Source of the DNA: Arbacia lixula
Taxonomy: Eukaryota > Echinodermata > Echinoidea > Arbacioida > Arbaciidae
Length of the DNA stretch: 64,000 nucleotides
Direction: 5' to 3'
NCBI GenBank assembly: GCA_963669155.1
Contig: OZ022597.1
Location: 5,115,965 to 5,179,964 of the forward strand
Shown: positions 33,721 through 45,700 of the stretch, in pieces
Numbering within the stretch: the first letter of the stretch is position 1
Layout: every line of letters starts with the position of its first letter
Program-made: the position numbers and the translations under genes
Notes under the pieces: generated by a model
Seen by the model: only the letters and a program-made list of their open reading frames with translations
Database searches by the model: none
What the model was told of the DNA's origin: nothing

Positions 33721-36700
33721 TATTACATATTCAAAATAATAATACTACCTGTTCAAACAAAGAAAGAGAGAGAGGGAGGGAAAATGAGAGTAAGTGGAGA
33801 AGTGAGGGTTGGGGTGGAGGGGTGGAGGTGGGCAAGGATTGAGCTGAACTCACTTGGCGACACCCTGGGCCTGAAGGGCAGCATCTGGTCTAGGTTTGGT
33901 CTTGTGATCTCTGCAGCCGTGGTCTCTCCCGCCCCCTCCTTACTGTCTTCAGCCCCCTGGCTCTGCTCGGTGCTCACAGGGTTAACAGAGATGGTCAGAG
34001 CTGCCTGGTGCTGCCGTAGGTCCTAGGATTACACAGTTTATATGGTAGTCATGGCTGTAGGATTATAGCAGTGCATTAGTACAATTTATCCCTTGAAGGC
34101 ATATTCAAAATATGTACTGCATTAGTGCTTGAACCTGAACACGTAAACAAGGAGCTGTTTGGTCCTAGTGTAGATCTTAGAAATGGTGACTTAGTCTTTT
34201 AGGTACAAACTATGCATCCCTCAGCACATTAGCTAAAATTGTTGCATTCAAGGCAGATTAGTTCTGCTCCGACTCAACAGAGTTAACAAATATTGTCACA
34301 GCTGCCTGGTCCTGCAGTAGATCCCAGGAATATACAAATGGTGCGTTAGTCTATCATGCACAGATAAGATACCCCTCTCAGCTAATTAGTTCAAACTGTT
34401 GGGATTCAAGGCAGATTTGTTCTGCCCCAACCTGATAGAGTTTACAGCATCGTCAGAGCTGGCTGTTCCTGCAGTAGATCCTAGGAATATAAAAATAATG
34501 CGTGAGTCTATCACATGCGTGCATTAGTGCCTTGAATAAGCATGATTGATCGATACCCATTCCCTTCTTCTTCTCACTGCCTGCTAACCATTTCCAGTTT
34601 TCGAACCGTTACAGCCATCCCAGAGTTCTTACCTTGTACCCGAGTGCTTTCAGCTCTGATGGGTTACAGGGAAACAAGTCCAGGTAGCGATATCTGTCCA
34701 CCAGTAAACTGGATTCACGGTCTTTGTAGTCCTGTGGGGCGAGTCAGAAGAAGGAAAAAGTGGCACTGGTTTGATCTATTCATAAAGAAAGTGATGAAGG
34801 ATACTCGAAGGAGGAGGAGGGGGGGACAAGGAGATAGACAAAAGGCAAATGAACAGAAGATGGAGAAAAAGAAGAGGAAGAAGGAAGAGGATGTACCAGA
34901 CACAAAGACAAAGAGCATCAGAATGAAAAATAAAAGAAGAGGAAGAAAAAGGGGTGTGGGGGAGGGGAGCAGAAGGAAACAGACACGAGGCACATATGGA
35001 AAAGAAGAAAATCAGAAAGACCATGATGGAGAAGTGGAGGTTACCTGCTGAATAAGTCTGCTGAATTGTGTTTATTCAGTTCAAAGTGTGCAGCTTCTTT
35101 TTTGTTCTTCTCATCAAATAAGGTTTAATATTCTGCTTATCTCTGGAATTAAGGGCTACTTGAAGGAGAATCCCAGTCCAAATATTTAGTTGATCTCAAT
35201 AGAAGCAGAACAAATCTGAGATGATGGTAGCGAGACTTACCATCTTGAAGATTGTCTGCCTTCTCTTCTCCACCTTGATTATACTGGCCAGATCTCCACA
35301 GGTTGACTCAAAGTCTTCAAAGCGCAGCCAGATCTCTCTATCATGGCAAAGTTACGAAGTACAGAAACAGAAAGAGCTGAGATTAAATCTTTTCTGCTTC
35401 CAACACAAAAATGAGAGCTTCTGCAATGATATGGAAAGTGTCAAGGAAGAGAACGATGAAAGGGAGAAAGAGGAAAAGGACGAAACAGAATATGAAGACA
35501 CAAAGACAGATATATACAGAGAGATAGAGCAAAAGACAGACATGGGCAGGGGTGAGTTATGATACAGCAAAAGAACAAGTTCTGATAAAATGAAGAGGAA
35601 GAAGACAGAGGAGAGGGGAGAAAATAAAGAGAAGAAATCAGGAAGAGCAAGGGGAGAAGGACAGTACAAAGAAGAGGTGGTGGAGGACGATGAAGAGAAT
35701 GAGAGTACCTGGAATGATAGGTGAGAAAAAGAAGAATGAAGAAGACAAAAAAGGAGAGAGAAGTGAAAACGGAGATGAAGAGAAGAGAAGTGGAGGAGAA
35801 AAAGACATAAATGAAAGAGAAAGAAAAAAAAAGTTACCGGTATGCAAAGATGAGGATGAGGATGACTCAGTATCTTGAATGACTTGAAGAAGATTAAGTA
35901 GAGAAATAGAGAGAGAAAAGAGAAAAAAGGAGGGGAGAAGAAGAGGAAATTGCAAGAGCAAGTCAGTATCTGGAATCTGGATGTGGATCTGGTATCTGGA
36001 TGAGCAAACAGAAGATGAAGTAAAGAGTGAGAGAAAAGAGAAAAAAAGAGAAGAAGAGGAGAAGAAGAAGAGGATATTGCAAGGACAAGTCAGCATCTGG
36101 AATGACTGATGAGGAAAGAGAAGATGAGAAGAAAGAGGGAGAGAAAAGAGGAAAAGGAGAGGAGAAGAAGAGAAGAAGAGGATGATGGTGAGGATGAGTC
36201 AGTATCTGGAATGACTGGTAAGAACAGCGTCCTCTTACCCTGACTGTTCAGGTGGTAGTGTTCCTGATGTCAGGACCCGCTCAAACAGCACTCGCGTGTT
36301 GTTGTCCTCTGAGGAAGGAAAATCAGATTCATGTTAGAAGTATCATCAGATATGGGGGAATCATATTAAAGGTACACTTCCCTTTGACAGGAGGACACTG
36401 TTCCCCACATGAGAGTCGGTTCTTATAATACATACAGTCTTTATCTATGCTACTATTCATTGTCATCATCATCACTACCATTGCCATATTATTAGACACC
36501 ATCTTGATCTTGATTGCCACTACCATCACCAGTTCTATCTATCATCACCATCACCATCATCACCACCACTACCACTATCATCATCATCACCATCACCATC
36601 ATCACCACTACCATCACCACCACCACCATCATCAGCACCATCATCATCATCAGTACCGCCATCATCAAATCTATCAACACTATCATCACAATCTCCACTA

Positions 36701-39700
36701 TCACATCTTTCATATCACCACCATCCCCACTATTATCAACATCCCCCGTAATTATCACCCTTTCCCACTCTCAACACAATAACACCATAATCACCCCCCT
36801 TACTCTCTTCCTCCTCCTCCCATCTTACCATTGAGATGTGAGAGGTAGTCCACATAGGACAGGATGTACTCTGGAACATCTCCATACTTCTTCAGTCCCA
36901 GCTCAAAGATCTTGAAGGCTACCTGGGGATCCTACAATCAATCCAACACAAAAGCATTTCACTCATTCATTCACATATTTTACTGATACAAAACATATTT
37001 TCTTAGTCTCTATAACCCCCCAAAGCAGTTCATGATATTATCTGGCTCTTTGATAAATAAAATTATAGGCTTTGTGTCAAGTCAAAGCTAACAAATTCTT
37101 AGTTATTATTATTCTAAGAAATATGTCCTCATTCTTGAATATATTGTAACTCGTTGTCTAATTGTACATGATATGTGTATGGATAGGATTGCACAATAAA
37201 ATGTGAGGTGCTCTCCCATATGTTGTGTACAATTCTTTTTAGAAAAAGTCAATTTTCTCAAAAATATATGCATCCTTTACCTGTGCATACAGGTACATCA
37301 TTAGAAATGTTTTTACACACATACCTGTATAAAAACAAATCATTGTCAAAAACAGAAAAAGAGCAATTTATGTAATTATACTGTACACAACATATGGAAG
37401 AGCACTTTGCACGTGATGTTACAAAATTGAAATTTCACAATCAAAACTTTACAAGATCATAACTTTCTTATCCATTTTCATTAAACCTTCACTCATGTTT
37501 CTATCACGTTTCTACTTTGATTGAAACCAACTGATCTTCAGGGTGAACCATCACTTTAACCCTCTGAATACCAGGAAAAAGTCCAGTAACTGATTACATC
37601 ACGAGTGATAATCATTTGTCTCACAAGTATAGTCAACAAGAAATCTAAAAAGATTACATTTCATGTGCCACTGCAACACTTCGTCAGGTGTGATACAAAA
37701 TTATATCCACAATGAGTGGTATATTTAGCATAACTGATCCATATTTCCTTCATATATGATACCAATGAGGTTGAGGCTACCATTACCTTGCTACAGTAGT
37801 ATTCCATCAGTGCTGCTGCAACAAAGACGTGATACTTGCTGCGAGGATCCTCCCGCGCCTTCTTGAACACCGCCCTCGCAGCTTTGATGCCCTCAGCTCG
37901 CCTGGCAAACTTCATGTATTGCACATAGACCTGTACAGCGCATCGACAGAGAGGGAGACATATTATCAGATGGATGAATTTGAGGGATGCAGAGATATTG
38001 GTAACATGAATGTTGGTCAATTGTCTACTTCAACTACATACTGGTTGTTATTGTAATGTACACAAAGACAATGGCTAGTTTGCATACTACATGACACACT
38101 AGAATGGTTTCAGGGAAAGAGATTACATTTTCAAACAATTCAAAGTTTTCTTTATCAAATGTTATTCTCATCTCTTTCTTTTTTCACAACCACATAAGTC
38201 AACCATGAAACTGAAAGAATACAATCACATAGTGTTATATGGAGTTTCAACCATTCTGCAGTCACCATTTGGTTTGGATTCTGATTAATTTAAGTGAGTT
38301 TGTTATTTGCTTCCTTCTTCGATTCCTTCCTGCAATCCTGAATGAAATCAATCGAGAATGGAACCTATGTTTATGTTATAGAACAGCAGCCATTGATTAC
38401 TCTGTGCTTGTGAATGTAAGCCTGTTTTTACAGAGCCTACGTATTTGGGCTGGCTTTTCTTCACTCAAGACACTTAGCATCGCAATTTCCGCACAAGCTG
38501 CAGTACAGATGATACACAACAGACAATGAATAAACTTTTAATTCCTTACAGGGTGCAATGAAGCCACACCCATTCGAATACTGCAGTTCCATGGTAAATT
38601 TTGACATCCTAACTGGACCAAGTTTCATGGAGCCCAACAATCTAAATGTGAGGAATGGTTAAATGTGACTGTACCAGAGTGGGGTTGACATCTTCTATCC
38701 CAACCAGTCTGGAGTAGATGTTGTGTACCTTCTCGTACTTCATCCTTCCCTGCGTGATATTAAAACAGAGACAAGTGCATGTTCATTAATATATTTTGTA
38801 TAGTTTATATATGATGAAGTATCACTAAAAAAAAGTCAAAAATTGAATAGCGAGACAGCAAAAGAATGTGTCAGAAATTGGAAGGGAAGGAATCAGTGAG
38901 AAGAAAGAAGGTAAATGTGAAAAAGGACAGAGCAGAGAGGGAGAGAAAGAAAGAGAGAGATAGGGAGAGATAGAGAGAGAGAGAGGTGATAAAGAAGAAC
39001 ACATACAGACGAATAGAATGTTTGATATCTTTCAAAATTACAACAAGCAAAATGTGACAAATTCCTTTTTATTGCACACAGATGAATACACACATATGGT
39101 TCTGGTAAAAACAAGACACAAATTCTGCCTTGAGTATTGCAAGACTACTGGGCAAGTCTGAGGCCTGTTATTTTATGTTAAACCCAACATCCAGTTTGTG
39201 TTGGTTTTAAAGGGAGGTTTCAGACGAGTTTAACTTCTCCATCAGAAACACAGATAAACTTAAACTTTCCTTAAACCAACCATTGAATTTTGTTTAACTT
39301 GGCGTTGGGTTTAAACCTGGTCTAAGTTTGTTTGTTTTACATTTGTGGTGGGGGTCTAGCATCACACTATTGGAGGCTATGTTATCTTGACAAGGGCTCT
39401 CATGGCATTGTGGTGACTAATTCACCCTGGGCCCGTGTGGTTTTATACTGGGTTGAAGCATTGTTCTCACCTCTTCAAAGTCTGCATAGGCAAAGTAGAG
39501 TAGGTAGGTCTTCTTCATGAGAGTTGAGATGGCTCGCTCATACACGGCTGCTGCCTCGTCACTGTACACCTTGCCACTGTTCATGTCCTGAAACAAGAAA
39601 CATACCAATATAACAATGGCTCCAGCCTCATCTAGGTCAACCAACTCATGTCATCATTACGCACAGAAATCATTCTTGGACACACATGAGATGACAAAAC

Positions 39701-42700
39701 AGCCTTTACACAAACAATTTTTATCAGGAAAATCAATTTACTTTTGAAGGAGAACAATTCACGGTGGAGAGGAAGTGTGTGCTTCTGAAGTCGTTGGGAG
39801 GAGGAGGAGGGGGGGGGGGGCAATCTCTGTAATGGGGCAATTTTTAGTTCCAAGACTGGATAACCAGGACCAAAGCAACTCTGAATCTAACAAAAACTTA
39901 ATTTACTAATCTATCTGACATACATGGTGTTAATTTCACAATCGCGAAGGTATCTGTCCTCTTGAATTTGTGATTTTTGCTTTGACATTTTTTACATTCG
40001 TACAAATTGAACTCAACTACAACTTATATGCTGCTATAAGAATACATCACGTGTAATCTGCAGGGTCAAGGTAGGGGAGAAGAAAAGGGTAAGGACAAGG
40101 GGGGGGGGGGGCATGGGCAAAGGGGGGCGAGGAGGTGGGGTGTAGACTTACCCCCTTCTCAATGAAGATTCTGCTGGCATTCTCCAGGTACAGGGCAAAC
40201 TCATACCAGATGTCTGGGTGATGGCCCAGACAGAGCAAGCACTGCTCAAAGGCAAACATGACTGAAACAGTGAGATAAAACAGCAAAGAATGTCAATGAG
40301 ATCTACAGGATATCTGACACTCTCATAATCTTAAACGTTACTCTTGTCTGTTTGTATTGTGCAGACCATGCTCATTTGTTTTCATCAATTAGGTAATTCA
40401 CTGGCAGCTGAAGTGAAGGCAAAAAGAGAACAATCTGATTTATAAGCTAATGTTAATCTTACTTGAACTAAAATAATAACAACACCTCAAGGGTGATATA
40501 TTTATGCTTTTGCCCCTTCTGTGCCATATACACTTTAGATCGAGAAGTACACAAAAGGTTAATAGAATCGATTTTGTTCTGTTAGAAAACAGATTTCTAT
40601 CAAATCGTGATGAGCACCTCGTCTTCTGTGTCTCCCAGTTAATGTACTCCTTACAAAATGATTTGAAGGAGGATACATCAATACTGCCTTACTCTGACAA
40701 AAGGAAGCAAACTAACAAAAGAGGCTTTTCTTGTAAATGAGCAAAATGTGTTTCATTGGCATCAGTGCAACACCACATCATGTTAGATTAAATATCTTGC
40801 AACAAGATGAATATTTCTTGTCCAGATTTTGGTCGTATGTAGGGAATGCCGAGTACAATCTAAGAATAGCAATAACCCAGATTTTAATGATTTGTCACTT
40901 GCTTCCTTTCATCAGAGTAGGGCAGAATAGCCCCCCCCCCCCCCCCTCCACCGCCCCTCAAGGTGCAAGATCACCCATCCCTCTGGTCCTCTGTCCTGAG
41001 GGGGTTCTGCTTCTGCTACATGTACCTCACCCCCACCCTACCTCCACCTCTTCCCCCCTCCACCGCCCCTCAAGGTGCAAGATCACCCACCTCTCTTTGT
41101 GATGAGCATCTGGTCCTCTGTCCTGAGGGGGTTCTGTTTCTCCCAGTTGATGTACTTCTTCCAGAGCTCAATCTGCCTGGCCTCCTCCATGGTGCCGGTG
41201 GGAGGGACAGACGGGTTGTTCCTGTTCAGGCCCTTGGTGATTGCCTCATACTCCTAACACCAAACAAATACACAGTGGGTTATTTCACAATATTGGTATG
41301 TAACCTTATGGACTGTCTTAATACAGATAAGATTCCAGTGCTTGCTTGAATTTGTTTGATGTAGCAGAATATATTACATGTATTCCAGCTGATAACGAAA
41401 TGTGGAGTTGGTGATTTTCGATGGTATAATTAGGTCAGAAGAATTTTAGAAAGTTGTGGGATTCAAATACTGGAAACAGATATTACTGGTTAGCATTCCC
41501 ATAGTGTGATCGCTCCTCATGTGACTTACAAAAGCTTAAGTTGGTAATATTGGTGGTGATTTAGGAGGTCAGATGATTCTGGGAAAGAAATTTTGGGATT
41601 TGAATACTGGCAACAGATATTATTGGTTAGTATTCCCATGGTGAGATTGCCCCTCATGCGTGGCTTACCTTTGCAACTCTTCTTGCGTTCATGTAGTCTC
41701 TGCTCCTATCCTCCACCATCTTCTTAGCAATGATCACATTGATGCCCTGAGCATTAAACAAACAAATTAACGATTAAAATAAAGAATAAAAAAGGCCTAT
41801 GAGTCTAGAAGTCTCTCCCTTCAGAGAAAGGTAAGGCCACATATTAAAGACAGAGTGTCCCATTTGAAAAAGTCATGAGACTCGGCAGAAATCTGCAGTA
41901 TCCCATATCAATAATGTGTGTGATATTTTACAGTCATAGCCTCCCAAGCTTTTTAGGAAAAGTGAAAACTGTTTGTGTGTGAAACCGAGCGGCTGTAGTC
42001 TACATTCACAATCGTATTTCCCTGTCACTGCGCAAAGTGGCCTCCGGTCCCTATGCTATAAGTTTCTAGCAATCACTATAATGTCGCTTAAAGTCAGGTT
42101 CAAGTTCTATTCTTGAGAGGGAGAGGGATCTGATATAGTCTTTTCTTCCATTTACTGTCGCTTTTACAAAACTTTATTTTCTTGACCTGCAAAAGGACAC
42201 CATGTCTTAAAACGATTGCATCAGGAGAGTAAAAATAACCCTTCTTTTAAGAATATTCAAGTTAATCAAATGATTGTATTTTTGTTAAAAAGTTACTTGG
42301 TTGTTTCTTTGTTTCAGCATGATGTACATGCACTAAGCGATCAAGATAATGTTGCAGTATTTTCATGTGTTGTTAAATACGCAACCCTACGGCGATTCGC
42401 GAAAACAAAACCCTCACGAAAACACAAGCTTATACAGGAGTACTAAAGGAGTTCAGGGCACTTTAGCCCTGCAATGCAAAAACATGCTCCCACAAACAAC
42501 ATGGGCCGGTGTGAAAATTTAGGTTCCTCACTGTGCACATTGCAGGACATCAGGCTTGAAAATTAGCCATCGCAAAAAAAAAATGTTATCTCACACATCA
42601 AAACAGATATATGGTGGCAAAAAACATCATCCAATTGTATACCTGGGGATGCTAGTAATACTGTTATCCACTTCCTGAAGATCACCTCAACCCTTTCAGT

Positions 42701-45700
42701 ACTACACACTGACCACCCCAGAGCAATGACTGTTTTCTGCCTATGGGACTGAGGTTATAAATATTTGCCTGAAAGACTGCATCCATGACGTGTGTCTGCG
42801 AATTGTTCTAAAAAAAAACAGTGTAGCTGAAATGAAGAACCTACCGGTAGTCACATTGCAAATGCAATGTAATGCAAATACCAGAACAATGTTTATCTAT
42901 CACTGATACAAGTCATTTTTTTTTGTATTTATGTCAATTATATGTTGTGTCAAAGCAGGGCCCCCTGGTAGAACAGTTTTCAACCAATGAAGGGCTACCC
43001 TGGGTGAATAAATTAACGTTTTCATGCATTTTTACAGGGGTACTTTATTTGTTTTCTGGGGTTTTTTTGCATGGCAGGGATTAAATCACCTGGGGGCCAT
43101 TGTGTAATACTGGTTAGAACTCACATTCTCGTAGTTGTTGTAGTCTTTCCACAAGGCTTCAATGTTTGACATTGGGTTGACGATGCCCCTCTGGAAGACT
43201 CGTCTGACCGCTGTGATCCTCTGGTTCTCTGCATAAGACCCCACAGCCTCACTGCCAAGGACACCAACAGAGCAGAATGGGATCAATTCTCATCTTTAGT
43301 TTTAATGGAGTAGGGGGTTTGTCTCTTTTTCACAGTCCAGAGACTGGATGGAGGAGGATATAACAATTAAAGCCCTGGGTTTTTTTCCACCAAGCTGTTC
43401 ATAAGCTACAAAAAACTTTACACACGACAAGAACAAGAAGGGGTCACCAGTCGTACGTAAAGTATTTCTTAGCGTAAGAGCAGCTTGGTGACACACCCCC
43501 TGGTCACTGGATACAAGAATGTACTTTGCACTCTGCACTCGCTATGGAATATTCCTTTCCCTCTGCTTGATATCATGCCTGATCAAAATCAATTACATAA
43601 TGGTCCACTTCCTACCAGGTACCATTCATTATCCTGGGTCTGGAGCAGCAATGCGGATAAAGTATCTTCCTTACGGACACAAGTACCGTGGGTGGGCTTG
43701 AACCTGGGACCTCAACATCTTCAGTCATATACACTGTAGTTTACAACTGTTTTACAAAAAAATTGGCTCAAAAACATACATAGGAACAGGCCTCACAAGA
43801 CGATCACAATGCATTGTGATGCAGCTCTTGGGACTTGGGTACCTCTGGGAAATTGGTGCATGGACAAAGAAATAAATGTGATGGTATGATTATATCACAT
43901 AAAATATCACTCTGCCAGCAACACAAAGACAATTTTTTAAAAAAAATGAAAATTTATAAATGAGTTTAACAGGAACAGATGATTCTTTAAGAAAAGAATT
44001 CTGGGGATAAAAACAACAGAATAAGAAAATGGTAAGGAGATACAGGCAAACCCCGTTATAACGAGGTAGCTGGGACCAACACATTTTCCTCGCTATAGCC
44101 GATTGCTCGCTATATCAGTACATGATCAAAATATACAGAAATATATGCATATGGGACTACACATGTACAATGACCTATTCACTGCTAGTACAGGTGTGTT
44201 GTAATCGTTTAAGGGTTTTGCAAGCATATCAAACAGAACTGACTAGCTTTAAAAGTCACTAAAATAATTAACAGCACAGTTGAAAATGTAAATAAACGTC
44301 ATTCCAACGTCTCCGTTTACCAACAGATGAAGCAACGGGGAGGCTTACAGTGTACCAGTAGATGTAAATTGTACATGAAAACATGCGCCTGCATATTTGC
44401 TGGCGCTGGCATGAACGTGCGTGAACAATGATTGAGGGTACGCAATGCGCCTTCATACACGTACACGATCGTACACACGAGCATCACATCGAGACTCTTG
44501 TACTTGTGTGAAACTCCCTTTGCCGTGTGCGTACGTAGCCATGTTATTGGTTAAGCTCGGAGCAGTACCGAATAAAGTGTGACGTGAATGGCATTCGAGG
44601 TGTGCATGTGATAGCGCAGGTTGTGTGAATGGGATATGGATGTATGAGTGGTTTTGAAGCTAGGGATGGAGATCGCCTTATCATGATGCAAGAGCATGCT
44701 TGGGTCGCTGTGAAAGTTTGTTCGTGATAGCTCGACAACAACCAATCATATTTACACCTGTGGTCGAGCCCACTTTCGTCCTCAAACATTCACCCAATCA
44801 CTTCAACTTAACGAGACACACCCCTTTTATTGTGGAACCTTCCTTCCCAATGTACGTTTCTTAGGCATACAAAAGCAAGAACGACCAACCAATCAGCGAC
44901 AGCTAATCTGTGTTGCTACGCGTAAGGAAAGGAACCACCCCGCCGCGCGCCATGCCTTACTCCACATGACGTAGAGTTCAGTGGGGAAACCCCGCAGATT
45001 TTGTGACACATGCGCAGCGGCCTTCTCGCAGCACTCGCAGGGAGAGGAAATCCATGTACTCTCACTACAGTACATGTACATGTACTGTTGTATTGTACAT
45101 GCACGCCATGTGCCCTCTTGCACGTGTCATTTTGTGTGCATAGATTCTTGCACGGCGTGCGTGATCAGTCTCTCGCGAGGCGATGTGTTTGACGGCGCGA
45201 AATCATCGCTTATGTTTGTTGTTGCATTTCCTTCGCTGGGCGGCGTGGCTGAAGCAAGTGCTCGTAATAACGGGGTCAATTTCCTTTGTTTCTCTTTACT
45301 CTTGGGCTGGGAATTTGCCTCGTTATAGCAGAAATTTCGCTATAGCCGATCTCGTTATATCAGAAGCAGAATACATAGAGATCTATGGAACAAAAATTGG
45401 GCCCCAAGAAATTTCCTCGTAATAATGGGGTTCTCGCTATATCCGTGTTCGTTATAACGGGGTTTCCCTGTATACACAAACCTGTCTCAATGCAAAGAAG
45501 AGGAAGAACATTAAGAAAACCTTAGAGGACAAAAATTATTTGAGAAGGAACGCAACAGGAAGAGACAAGAAAGATGCAGAAACTCACACTCCTTTCAAGA
45601 AAATGATGTAGTCGTTCCAGATTGGGTAGGAGAAAATATCCATGCCCATCTTGTCCAGAGCAAAGTCATAGGCTTGGGCCATCTTCTCTCTGTAGGAGGC

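Noticed and set aside
34542..36096. Lys/Glu-rich plus-strand and Phe/Ser/Leu-rich minus-strand ORFs
   Set aside because: Low-complexity polypurine DNA keeps frames open. They lie in CSTF3 introns and show no domain.
36447..36834. His-rich and Ile/Thr-rich ORFs
   Set aside because: Translation of the CAT/CAC microsatellite.
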